Shown piece after piece: positions 8,812-17,225 of a stretch of 64,000 nucleotides of DNA. The DNA comes from Anaeromicrobium sp. (GTDB lineage Bacteria > Bacillota > Clostridia > Peptostreptococcales > Thermotaleaceae): NCBI RefSeq assembly GCF_025210435.1, contig NZ_JAOART010000119.1:1-64000 (forward strand), given 5' to 3'. The position numbers and the translations under genes are program-made. Each line of letters starts with the position of its first letter. Positions within the stretch are counted from its first letter, which is position 1. The notes below the pieces were generated by a model, which did not search any database, was not told where the DNA came from, and saw only the letters and a list, made by a program, of their open reading frames with translations.

Positions 8812-8923
8812 AAAGATATAACTAAATACAAATAATATATGGCTCGTTAAATAAAGTTATTTATTATCAAGCAGGAATATTATCTTTTCAAAAGCACAAA
8901 ATTATTTACATACTCAAATACGA

Positions 8924-8929
8924 AATCTA
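8924..8929. mobile_element. Right terminus of MITE-A copy 1
   Basis: AATCTA (with the shared A at 8923, AAATCTA) followed by TA matches the right ends of the other MITE-A copies and has the same preceding bases (AATAC) as copy 2. It is separated from the rest of the copy by the IS element. Confidence 0.65.
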
Positions 8930-8932
8930 TAA

Positions 8933-8976
8933 TTCTAAAAAAACAACGTGTAGCTCTATAATAGCCACACGTTGTT
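8933..8976 (-). terminator. Rho-independent terminator after pepV
   Basis: AACAACGTGT (8942-8951) pairs with ACACGTTGTT (8967-8976), with inner pairing of AGCT and GGCT; in the minus direction a run of seven T follows. It lies 9 bases past the pepV stop codon. Confidence 0.9.
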
Positions 8977-8984
8977 CCCAAACT

Positions 8985-10349
8985 CTATTTTAATAATTCT
9001 CTCAAGGCCTTTGCATATATAATAGTCATTTTCATCAAATGATCTATCCCTATATATTCGTCCTTTTGATGGGCAAGTTCTTCTTGCCCAGGAAATAATG
9101 GACCAAAGGCCACTGCATTTTCCATACTTCTAGCATAGGTTCCTCCACCTATAGTTATGGGTTCCCTATTATCTCCCGTCTCTTCCCTATAGACCTTCAT
9201 CAATCTTTCTATTAAGGGATGGTCCTTTGGCATGTATATAGGTCCCATGTAGTCTGTCTCAACTACTTTCACACCATCGGAATCAGTAACGGATTTTATG
9301 CCATCATATATGGCGTCCTTTTCATATGTAACAGGATATCTGACATTTACAGCTACTTTAATTTCATCACCACTAAAATCTATTACTCCCACATTAAATA
9401 TTAATTTACCTGATTCCTTGTCTTCAAATCCACAACCTATAGATTGGCCATAGTATTCCATACCAATTTTTTCCTTATAAAATCTGATAAATTTACCCAC
9501 CTCATCATCCATATTTAAAGTATCTAAAAATACCATTAATTTGGATATGGCATTGTCACCACTCTCTGGTAAACTTCCATGGGCTGATACTCCATAGAAC
9601 TTAATTATAGTAGTATCTCCTTCTTTTTCTCCATCTACTTTAATACTATTATTTTTTCCATATTCATATAATAGGCTTAAGTCAAAATCCTTAATGTGAG
9701 CTTGTGCATAATCAGAAACCATATTAGGTCTATTACCGCCCTTTATTTTAATTACTCTAGATTCCTTATTTATTTTCTTAACTAAATCAAACATTAATAT
9801 GCCCTTTTCCCCATGAATAGCAGGAAAATCAGCATCTGGTGTGAAAGCCATAGTAGGAACTTCTTCCCTCTCTAAGTAATAGTTAATTCCTTCCCATCCA
9901 CTTTCTTCATCTGTACCAAATATTATTCTAATTCTTTTATTCAGCAAAATACCACTATCTTTAATAGCTTTCATGGCATATATGGCACTTATGGCAGGAC
10001 CCTTATCATCTATAGTTCCACGTCCATAGATTTTCTCATCATGAATTTCTCCTTCATAGGGACCATATGTCCAATTGTCTCCTTCTGGTACCACATCTAA
10101 GTGAACTAATATTCCTATCATTTCACTACCTTCACCAATTTCTCCATAACCTGCATAATTGTCCACGTTTTTAGTTTTAAATCCAAAACCATCACATAAA
10201 TTAAGGGCGTAATTTAAACAATCATTTACTCCTTTTCCAAAGGGCATATGCCCCTCAAAATCTTCCTTTACGCTTTTAATCCTAATTATTTCTTGGGTAC
10301 TTTTAATTATGTCTTCTTTAAGATCAGTAATTCTTTCATCTAGTCTCAT
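8985..10349 (-). CDS. pepV: Dipeptidase PepV (M20 family)
   Basis: A 454-residue cytosolic dizinc dipeptidase that cleaves a wide range of dipeptides, the last step of peptide use. Visible signatures: HLDVVP near residue 83 (zinc-binding His/Asp), GRGTIDDKGP near 109, GTDEESGW near 145 with the catalytic Glu pair, DADFP, and a late AHQKDEYI with the last metal-binding His. The length matches the PepV family. The ATG at 10349 has GAGGTG upstream. It is transcribed alone and ends at a strong terminator. A gene for oligoendopeptidase F (15139-16947) may supply peptides to the same pathway. Confidence 0.95.
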   Translation of the reverse strand: MRLDERITDLKEDIIKSTQEIIRIKSVKEDFEGHMPFGKGVNDCLNYALNLCDGFGFKTKNVDNYAGYGEIGEGSEMIGILVHLDVVPEGDNWTYGPYEGEIHDEKIYGRGTIDDKGPAISAIYAMKAIKDSGILLNKRIRIIFGTDEESGWEGINYYLEREEVPTMAFTPDADFPAIHGEKGILMFDLVKKINKESRVIKIKGGNRPNMVSDYAQAHIKDFDLSLLYEYGKNNSIKVDGEKEGDTTIIKFYGVSAHGSLPESGDNAISKLMVFLDTLNMDDEVGKFIRFYKEKIGMEYYGQSIGCGFEDKESGKLIFNVGVIDFSGDEIKVAVNVRYPVTYEKDAIYDGIKSVTDSDGVKVVETDYMGPIYMPKDHPLIERLMKVYREETGDNREPITIGGGTYARSMENAVAFGPLFPGQEELAHQKDEYIGIDHLMKMTIIYAKALRELLK

Positions 10350-10447
10350 ACCTTCACCTCTATTTTATATAGTTACTTTCTATATTCTAATTTTTTCTTA
10401 TTTTTCCTCTTTTGTACAAAATAATACCCACCCAAGCTCTATTTAAG

Positions 10448-10879
10448 CTACTGGCAGGCATTAGGATAAAAATTATATTTTAAGGAAAACTTCTCATCTT
10501 CATGTTCAACTTTAAATTGAACTTTAACTATATGCTCTTTTACTCTAAGTCCATCTTGAGAATAAAGGTATATTTCAACATTATCATTAACTTTAAGATT
10601 AACTTTAACTTTATGTCCCATATTAAATATATTATTTTCATTAGGGCTACTAAACAAATATTTATCTACAAGTTTATCTGAACAATCTAATGTTAAATAA
10701 TAAAGTTCTCCATTAACTTTATCTTTAACTCTAACTTTATGAAATTCCACATATATTTCTCCCACATACCCTTGTCCAATTACTGGATCTAGATATATGC
10801 CTTTTCTAATAGAATCCTCTTTATATAGATAAAAATAATTCTTTCTGTCCTTTGTATCTACTGTAAAATCATAATACAT
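10448..10879 (-). CDS. Hypothetical protein, soluble and beta-rich
   Basis: A 143-residue protein I do not recognise. It has alternating hydrophobic and charged residues typical of beta strands (VGEIYVEFHKVRVKDKVNGE, then KVKVNLKVNDNVEIYLYSQD and HIVKVQFKVEHE) and many Tyr and Lys residues. No signal peptide, Cys cluster or membrane span. An AAGGAG site lies 9 bases before the ATG at 10879; a GTG two codons earlier is too close to it to be favoured. It has its own position between pepV and the cobalamin riboswitch on the other strand, 98 bp from the pepV start. Confidence 0.65.
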   Translation of the reverse strand: MYYDFTVDTKDRKNYFYLYKEDSIRKGIYLDPVIGQGYVGEIYVEFHKVRVKDKVNGELYYLTLDCSDKLVDKYLFSSPNENNIFNMGHKVKVNLKVNDNVEIYLYSQDGLRVKEHIVKVQFKVEHEDEKFSLKYNFYPNACQ

Positions 10880-11125
10880 GTACACACTCTCCTTACTGGT
10901 TAATACATATATATGATGTACGGCCTACCTATGGAACCCTCAACCTATGAAAAAGTGCAATATCATATAAAATCTTCTACTTTATGTTTGATAATTATCT
11001 AACTTTTTAGGTCTTTAAATTTTACATAAAACGTCTTATAACTTCTATTTACTACGCTACAGCAGATTAACACAAAACTTAAGTTTTGTCCCATAAGAAA
11101 GAATATTACAAATATTGAATGTTCA

Positions 11126-11153
11126 TTGACTTTTTCATATTCCTTATTATACA
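11126..11153 (+). promoter_or_regulatory. Promoter for the cobalamin-riboswitch transcript
   Basis: TTGACT at 11126-11131 and TATACA at 11148-11153 with 16 bases between them, placed just upstream of the riboswitch aptamer on the same strand. Confidence 0.6.
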
Positions 11154-11169
11154 ATCACCTTAAACAATT

Positions 11170-11352
11170 GAATACGGAACTTTATGGTATTTTTAGTTTT
11201 AAATTATAGACTAAAAATTTAAAAGGGAAGCTTGGTGAAAATCCAACACGGTCCCGCCACTGTAACAAGAAGTAAACCTATTTTATACCACTGTTATATT
11301 TTCAAATGGGAAGGTATAGGTTTATGATGATCTTAAGTCAGGAGACCTGCCA
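11170..11352 (+). ncRNA. Cobalamin (AdoCbl) riboswitch aptamer
   Basis: It carries the conserved core in order: GGGAAGCTTGGTGAAAATCC, AACACGGTCCCGCCACTGTAA, and the AAGTCAGGAGACCTGCC segment that forms the kissing loop and closing region. It is followed by about 100 bases and a rho-independent terminator (11453-11479) before the gene at 11509, the usual layout for ligand-induced shut-off of transcription. The controlled genes are an AspT-type antiporter and a CoA-transferase, not obvious B12 synthesis or uptake genes. Confidence 0.95.
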
Positions 11353-11452
11353 TAAGGGTAAACGCCCTAATTACTCACGAGGATGAGGAGGTGTTATGAT
11401 AAGGTCCTATGTAAAATAGTCATGTCTATTTTAAATACCTATTTGTAACTAG

Positions 11453-11479
11453 TCTCTCTTGTGATAAGGGAGATTTTTT
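11453..11479 (+). terminator. Expression-platform terminator of the cobalamin riboswitch
   Basis: TCTCTCTT pairs with AAGGGAGA (one wobble) around a 5-base loop, followed by six T. It lies between the aptamer and the ribosome site of the first gene, so it is the likely switch element. Confidence 0.85.
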
Positions 11480-11508
11480 AATTTAATTTTTTAAGGAGGA
11501 TATATTTT

Positions 11509-12741
11509 ATGAATTTTGATTATGTGAAATTCGTCACAGACCCATTTGTACTAATATTTATGTCTGTCATATCAGGTCTAATTATAGGTAAATTTCAATA
11601 CAAAAGAATCAAGTTAGGAAACTCAGGAGGATTATTTACAGGCCTTTTTATTGGATGGTTTACCTACAAGAAGTATGTGATTCCATATACTAACGATTCA
11701 TCAATGCCTACTTATGTGGAAAAAATACTTTCAAATGGATTAGTACCAAAAGAGTTATTTTTATTCACCTTGATCTGTTTTATTGCCTCTGTTGGCCTTT
11801 TAGCTTCCACAGATATAGGCACAGTAATAAAAAAATATGGTTTTAAATTTATGCTACTAGGCTTACTAATTACCCTTACGGGAGCCCTAAGCTGTTATGC
11901 TATTTCCCTTTTAAATAAAGATATAAACATTTTTGCACTATCTGGTGTTTATGTGGGTGCATTAACAAGTTCTCCTGGATTAGCTGCCGCCCTTGAATCT
12001 GTTTCATCATTAGGAAAAGGTACAGAATCCATGGTAGGTCTTGGATATGCAATTGGATATATACCAGGAGTAATAGTAGTCATATTCGCTATGCAACTTT
12101 TACCTATAATATTTAAAATTGACATTGAAAAAGAAAAGATTTCCTTCATTCATGAAATGGATAACAAAAAGAAAAAGGTAGATTTAGAAAATCTTAATTT
12201 TGAAATATTGCCCTTTTTATTTGTATGTATAGTAGGTTTTTTTATAGGTCAAATAAAAATTTATTTAGGCCCTACAATCAATTATTTTAGTTTAGGTTCT
12301 ACAGGTGGAGTATTGGTCTCTGCCCTAATACTAGGCCATATAGGACAACTTGGTTTCATGAATTTTAGAATGAATGCTAAAATACTAAGTGCCCTAAGAG
12401 ATCTAACCCTATCCATATTTTTATCTATTGTAGGACTTAGATATGGTTATTCTACTTTAACTAATATTAAGGGTGAGGGATTTATTTTACTATTTGTTGC
12501 CCTTGTATGCTCTTTATTTGCAGTTCTTATAGGTTTTTTAATAGGAAGATATGTTCTTAAGATAAATTGGATCATGTTATCAGGTGCAATCTGTGGAGGA
12601 ATGACAAGTACTCCTGGCCTTGGAGCAGCCATTGATTCATCTAATAGTGATTATGTGGCAACAGGTTATGGGGCTAGCTATCCCTTTGCTTTATTTGGAA
12701 TGATAGTATTCACTATCTTATTACAACGAACTGTTATATAA
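11509..12741 (+). CDS. AspT/YidE/YbjL-type membrane antiporter
   Basis: A 410-residue polytopic membrane protein with about ten to twelve spans in two related halves. The duplicated signature GALTSSPGLAAALES (about residue 150) and CGGMTSTPGLGAAIDSS (about 365) is the mark of the aspartate-alanine exchanger (Asp-Al_Ex) fold. The central cytosolic loop is short (EKEKISFIHEMDNKKKK) and lacks the TrkA-C domains of YidE/YbjL, so this is a lean version. Family members exchange amino or dicarboxylic acids; the substrate here is unknown. It is the first gene under the cobalamin riboswitch and is followed after 34 bp by a CoA-transferase for short acids, so export of succinate or a similar acid is a reasonable inference. 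GGAGG precedes the ATG. Confidence 0.85.
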   Translation: MNFDYVKFVTDPFVLIFMSVISGLIIGKFQYKRIKLGNSGGLFTGLFIGWFTYKKYVIPYTNDSSMPTYVEKILSNGLVPKELFLFTLICFIASVGLLASTDIGTVIKKYGFKFMLLGLLITLTGALSCYAISLLNKDINIFALSGVYVGALTSSPGLAAALESVSSLGKGTESMVGLGYAIGYIPGVIVVIFAMQLLPIIFKIDIEKEKISFIHEMDNKKKKVDLENLNFEILPFLFVCIVGFFIGQIKIYLGPTINYFSLGSTGGVLVSALILGHIGQLGFMNFRMNAKILSALRDLTLSIFLSIVGLRYGYSTLTNIKGEGFILLFVALVCSLFAVLIGFLIGRYVLKINWIMLSGAICGGMTSTPGLGAAIDSSNSDYVATGYGASYPFALFGMIVFTILLQRTVI

Positions 12742-12775
12742 AATATGTCTTATCAAAATTTTAGGAGGATATGTT

Positions 12776-14278
12776 ATGTGCTTAGATAGAATTAGAAATA
12801 AATCTTTATTAGATAGGGTCTGTTCCCCCAAGGAAGCTGCTAGATTAATTGAGGATGGAATGAATGTAGCCACAAGTGGTTTTACTCCTTCTGGGTATCC
12901 TAAAGCAGTTCCTATGGCATTAGCAGAGCTGGTAAAAGAAACTGGTGAAAATATTAAAATTAACCTATATACAGGTGCCTCTGTAGGTGAAGAATTAGAT
13001 GGTATATGGGCTAAAAATAATTTACTAAACAAAAGGCTTCCTTACCAAACTAACGGTAGTTTAAGAGACTCCATAAATAATGGTGATTGCCAATACTTAG
13101 ATATGCATCTAAGTCATGTTCCCCATTACACTAAGTTAGGATTCTTAGGAAAAATTAATGTGGCAATTATAGAAGCCGTTGCCATAACAGAGGAAGGCCA
13201 TATAATTCCATCAACTTCCGTAGGTACTTCCCCCACTTATGTGGAAATGGCAGATAAGGTTATTGTAGAAATAAATACTAGTCAATCTATAGAACTAGAA
13301 GGTATGGCCGATATATATATGCCTAAAAAACCACCCTTTACAAAACCTATCCCAATTATTATGCCTAATGATAGAATAGGAACCCATTTTATACCTTGTG
13401 AAATTGATAAAATAGCTGCCATAGTAGTTACAGATATAAAAGATAATGTAAGGCCATTAGCTCCTATAGATGCCATATCTGAAAAAATTTCTCAAAACCT
13501 AATCGAATTTTTAGAAAAGGAAGTGGAGTCAGGAAGATTAACAAACGAATTACTTCCCCTTCAGTCAGGAGTAGGTAGTGTGGCAAACGCCGTTTTAGGA
13601 GGCTTAAATAATTCTAGCTTTAAAAATCTAGTATGTTACACAGAGGTTATACAGGATTCAATGCTAGATTTATTAGATAGTGGTAAGGTTTTATTTGCAT
13701 CAGGCACATCCATAACACCATCTAGTGAAGGTTTGGAGAGATTTAATGAAAATATAAATTATTATAAGGAAAAAATCATTTTACGACCACAAGAAATAAG
13801 TAATCATCCAGAGGTTATTAGAAGACTTGGAATAATAGCTTTAAATACGGCCATAGAAGTGGATATCTATGGAAATGTCAACTCTACTCACATTATGGGT
13901 TCAAAAATGATGAATGGTATAGGTGGTTCAGGTGATTTCACTAGAAATGCTTATTTATCCATATTTACCACTCCATCTGTGGCTAAAAATGGTGACATAT
14001 CTTCCATAGTACCTATGGTATCCCATCATGATCACACGGAACATGATGTTATGGTCATAATAACAGAACAAGGTGTAGCAGACCTTAGGGGTCTTAGTCC
14101 TAAAGAACGTGGAAAATCTATAATAGAAAATTGTTCACATCCAGACTTTAGGCCACTTCTTAGGGATTACTATAACCATGCTTTAAAAAATAAATCTCAG
14201 CATACTCCCCACAGCCTAGATGAAGCCCTAAGTTGGCATACTAGGTTTATAAGAACTAATACTATGCATATGGATTAA
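12776..14278 (+). CDS. Acetyl-CoA hydrolase/transferase family, Cat1-like succinate CoA-transferase
   Basis: A 500-residue class I CoA-transferase of the Cat1/Ach1/ScpC group, which moves CoA between succinyl-CoA and acetate or propionate. Seen: SGFTPSGYPKAVP near the N-terminus, LLPLQSGVGSVANAVLGG (about 260), TEVIQDSMLDLLDSG (about 285) holding the catalytic Glu, GSGDFTRNAYLSI (about 385), and EQGVADLRGLSPKER near the end. Length fits the family. It lies 34 bp after the antiporter gene with its own AGGAGG site, so the two are co-transcribed under cobalamin control. The acid specificity cannot be read from sequence alone; 4-hydroxybutyrate transferases belong to a shorter relative and are less likely. 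Confidence 0.88.
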   Translation: MCLDRIRNKSLLDRVCSPKEAARLIEDGMNVATSGFTPSGYPKAVPMALAELVKETGENIKINLYTGASVGEELDGIWAKNNLLNKRLPYQTNGSLRDSINNGDCQYLDMHLSHVPHYTKLGFLGKINVAIIEAVAITEEGHIIPSTSVGTSPTYVEMADKVIVEINTSQSIELEGMADIYMPKKPPFTKPIPIIMPNDRIGTHFIPCEIDKIAAIVVTDIKDNVRPLAPIDAISEKISQNLIEFLEKEVESGRLTNELLPLQSGVGSVANAVLGGLNNSSFKNLVCYTEVIQDSMLDLLDSGKVLFASGTSITPSSEGLERFNENINYYKEKIILRPQEISNHPEVIRRLGIIALNTAIEVDIYGNVNSTHIMGSKMMNGIGGSGDFTRNAYLSIFTTPSVAKNGDISSIVPMVSHHDHTEHDVMVIITEQGVADLRGLSPKERGKSIIENCSHPDFRPLLRDYYNHALKNKSQHTPHSLDEALSWHTRFIRTNTMHMD

Positions 14279-14285
14279 CATAAAA

Positions 14286-14334
14286 GGAGGATCATATATA
14301 TTTGCCTTTAATTTGAAAATATATATGATCCTCC
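14286..14334. terminator. Long hairpin between convergent genes
   Basis: GGAGGATCATATATATTT (14286-14303) is complementary to 14317-14334. In the minus direction it is followed by TTTTA; in the plus direction no T-run follows. It separates the CoA-transferase gene from the convergent YczE-like gene. Confidence 0.75.
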
Positions 14335-14341
14335 ATAATCA

Positions 14342-15016
14342 TTATCTACGAACACCTTCCCTTACTTCAACAAAGTAGTCATATATTTTCCTTTGATTGG
14401 TTTCTTTAGGATCAAAGCCCTTTAATAAAAATATTTTGTTAAGTATATATCCTCCACAAAGGGTTACTAAAACAGTACCTATTCCCACTAATCCCCCAAG
14501 GATATAACCTATGACTAATACAGTAATCTCAATCCCTGGTTTTATATATGTGGCACTAAGTCCTGTTATTTTTATGAGACCTACCATTAATCCATCCCTA
14601 GGCCCTGCTCCTAATTCCTGTTTAATATAAAAATATGCACCGTAACTAAATACTAAAAGACCTAAAAATAAGCTCAAAACTTTTAATAGATAAGTTTCTG
14701 GTCTCCATATTATATGAACCTTATCTATCATGTCTATAAACATTCCTATAAATATCATATTTAATATGGTTCCCACACCTGGATATATTTTTAAAGTTAA
14801 TGAAAATAATAGTATTAGTATACCTATTATTTGAGACGCTTGGCCAAATTCAATATTAAACTTATTAGCTGTACCCAAGTTAAGAGTTCCCCAGCTATTC
14901 ATTCCTATATTTGCACCCTTCATTTGAGCAATTCCATAGGCACATAAAAGGAATCCTATAAATAGACTGGGTAATTTTTTTAAATCTTCTATTACCATTT
15001 CCCTATTTATTCTCAT
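14342..15016 (-). CDS. YczE/YyaS-like membrane protein
   Basis: A 224-residue protein with five or six membrane spans, including LPSLFIGFLLCAYGIAQMKG near the start, and ELGAGPRDGLMVGLIKITG in the second half, a motif common to the YitT/YczE group. The function is not established; Bacillus YczE is needed for production of a lipopeptide. I chose the ATG at 15016 with GAGG eight bases upstream. A longer open frame reaches 15133 but would read through the pepF terminator and gives a poor N-terminus, so I reject it. The gene stands alone between two hairpins. Confidence 0.8.
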   Translation of the reverse strand: MRINREMVIEDLKKLPSLFIGFLLCAYGIAQMKGANIGMNSWGTLNLGTANKFNIEFGQASQIIGILILLFSLTLKIYPGVGTILNMIFIGMFIDMIDKVHIIWRPETYLLKVLSLFLGLLVFSYGAYFYIKQELGAGPRDGLMVGLIKITGLSATYIKPGIEITVLVIGYILGGLVGIGTVLVTLCGGYILNKIFLLKGFDPKETNQRKIYDYFVEVREGVRR

Positions 15017-15091
15017 GGTCAATTCCTCTTCTCTTCTTTTTCTATACCATAGCACATCTAATCCTATTTTCCAATAGGGAAGACATATGAG

Positions 15092-15130
15092 AAAAATCCC
15101 AAATTTAGTTATAACTAAATTTGGGATTTT
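15092..15130 (-). terminator. Terminator after pepF
   Basis: A near-perfect 19-20 bp palindrome (AAATCCCAAATTTAGTTA and its complement) eight bases past the pepF stop, followed by T5 in the minus direction. Confidence 0.9.
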
Positions 15131-15138
15131 CATAATTT

Positions 15139-16947
15139 CTATATTAACCCTTCCATTTCATCCACTAATTTACCAAAGGTCCTAAGGGCACTGTCTATTG
15201 GTTCTGTCTTAGTCATGTCCACTCCAGCCTTTTTAAGCTGGTTAATTGGGTAATCACTACCACCACTCTTTAAGAAATTAATATACCTATCAACGGCATC
15301 TTTACCCTCATTTAATATTTGATTAGATAGGGATATGGCAGCAGAAAAACCTGTGGCATACTTATACACATAAAAGGCATTATAAAAATGAGGTATCCTT
15401 GCCCATTCCATTTTAATCAAATCATCTATGACTATATTATCTCCAAAATACTTCTTATTCAAGTGTCTATACATGTCACATAATGTATCAGCCGTTAGTG
15501 CCTGACCATTTTCTACCATTTCATGGGTCATCTTTTCAAACTTAGCAAACATGGTCTGTCTATATATAGTTCCCCTAAATTGCTCTAGATAATGGTTTAA
15601 AAGATATTTTCTCTTTTCCCTATCTGTAGTAGTTTTAAGTAAATGGTTCATTAAAAGGGACTCATTCACTGTGGATGCCACCTCAGCCACAAATATTTTA
15701 TAACTTCCATACACATATGGTTGAGTACTTCTTGTATAGTAAGAATGTAGGGAATGGCCCATCTCATGGGCTAGGGTAAATACATCATTTATATTATCTT
15801 GATAGTTTAAGAGTACATATGGTTCACTTTCATAGCTACCAAAGGAATAGGCTCCACTAGTCTTTCCTTCATTTTCATATACATCTATCCAACCTTCATC
15901 AAATCCCCTTTGCAATATATCTAGATAGTCTTTTCCCAAAGGAGCTAAACCATTTTTAACTAACTCTTTTCCTTCTTCAAATGGAATTTTTGACTTCATT
16001 TCCTTTACTATGGGAGTATATAGATCATACATATGAAGTTCGTCTAACTTTAAAGCCTTTTTTCTAATTTCCATATACTTATACATACTTGGCAGATGGG
16101 ATTCTACCGTATCTATTAAATTATCATAAACGGACATGGGTATATTGTCATTACTCAAAGATCCATCTAATGCAGATTTGTATTTCCTAGCTTTGGCATA
16201 AAAAACATCCTTTTTAACACTATAGCCTAAGGTTGATGCAATAGTATTCTTTTGAGATTCATAGGACTTATATAGGGCTTCAAAGGCATCCTTCCTAACC
16301 CTTCTGTCAGTACTTTTAAGTAAGCTTATATATCGGCCATGGGTAACCTCCACTTCTTTACCCTCTTCATCCTTTATGGTGCCAAATTTAATATCCGCAT
16401 TATTTATCATGGAAAATATACTCTTAGGAGCAGATGCTACTTCTCCCATTTGTGCTAACAAATTCTCTTCCTTCTCAGATAAGATATGTTCCTTTTGTCT
16501 AAATAACTCTTCAAAGAAGAAATTGTATACAGAAAGTCTTTTATCTTCCTTCATATATTTTTTAACAGTTTCTTCAGAAATTTGGGTTAATTCTGGAGTT
16601 ATGAAGGATAGTTTGCTTTGTACTTCAACTACTACAGACTGGGCCTTATCACTCATGGCTTGATACTGTGTTACCCTATTATCCTCATCCTTCTTCATCC
16701 TTGCATATACAAATACATTTTCTAGTTTTTTAGATATTTCATCATCTAAGTGAAGAACCTCATATAAAATATCTGAACTCTCTCCTAATCTACCCATATA
16801 TTTTGTAATTTCTTGGGCCTTTTTTCTTATAATATCTATGTCCTTTTCCCATTCATCTTTACTAGAATACATATTTTCTAAATTCCACTTATATATATCC
16901 TCAATTTCACTTCTCTTTGGAATAGTCCCTCCATTATTTGATTTCAA
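15139..16947 (-). CDS. pepF: Oligoendopeptidase F (M3B)
   Basis: A 602-residue cytosolic zinc metallopeptidase that cuts oligopeptides of roughly 7-17 residues. The HEXXH zinc motif is LAHEMGHSLHSYY at about residues 392-404, and the third zinc ligand is the Glu in FVAEVASTVNE downstream. Other family marks are SGAYSFG near 364 and YRQTMFAKFE near 460. The start is a TTG at 16947, set by an excellent GAGGAGG site; no ATG exists in the region. It is monocistronic with its own terminator, and works upstream of PepV-type dipeptidases. Confidence 0.95.
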   Translation of the reverse strand: MKSNNGGTIPKRSEIEDIYKWNLENMYSSKDEWEKDIDIIRKKAQEITKYMGRLGESSDILYEVLHLDDEISKKLENVFVYARMKKDEDNRVTQYQAMSDKAQSVVVEVQSKLSFITPELTQISEETVKKYMKEDKRLSVYNFFFEELFRQKEHILSEKEENLLAQMGEVASAPKSIFSMINNADIKFGTIKDEEGKEVEVTHGRYISLLKSTDRRVRKDAFEALYKSYESQKNTIASTLGYSVKKDVFYAKARKYKSALDGSLSNDNIPMSVYDNLIDTVESHLPSMYKYMEIRKKALKLDELHMYDLYTPIVKEMKSKIPFEEGKELVKNGLAPLGKDYLDILQRGFDEGWIDVYENEGKTSGAYSFGSYESEPYVLLNYQDNINDVFTLAHEMGHSLHSYYTRSTQPYVYGSYKIFVAEVASTVNESLLMNHLLKTTTDREKRKYLLNHYLEQFRGTIYRQTMFAKFEKMTHEMVENGQALTADTLCDMYRHLNKKYFGDNIVIDDLIKMEWARIPHFYNAFYVYKYATGFSAAISLSNQILNEGKDAVDRYINFLKSGGSDYPINQLKKAGVDMTKTEPIDSALRTFGKLVDEMEGLI

Positions 16948-17225
16948 ATTGTACCCCTCCTCTTATTGTTAATAAATTATATAGACTCTCAAATCATTGA
17001 CAAAATATGTAATATTATTACTTACATTATACATAATAAATATCATATAATAAATTATATATAATTTATTATAATTATTTATCCTATTTATTATGATATA
17101 TATGTAAAATTTTTATTGTAACCATATGTTATTTTACCTGTTTTCGTTAAATAATAAACTTATGTGTAGATAATATACTTTTATAGTATAATTATTTTAT
17201 AGAGCTTTTGTAAGGAGGGTTGCTC

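Larger units (their letters stand above)
7321..8915 (+). mobile_element. IS256-family insertion sequence
   Basis: Boundaries come from imperfect terminal inverted repeats: GGGAATGTCAGAAAAACTGT on the left against GAGTATGTAAATAATTTTGT (reverse complement of the right end), both followed by GCTTTT; 18 of the first 26 positions agree. They are flanked by an 8-bp near-identical target duplication, TAATACGA at 7313-7320 and AAATACGA at 8916-8923. The element is about 1.6 kb, holds one transposase gene and has an unusually long non-coding tail (about 8663-8915) with a 12-bp inverted repeat. It sits within MITE-A copy 1. Confidence 0.75.

Noticed and set aside
15017..15133. Longer N-terminus for the YczE-like protein
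   Set aside because: The added codons lie over the palindromic pepF terminator (15092-15130), and a proper ribosome site precedes the ATG at 15016.
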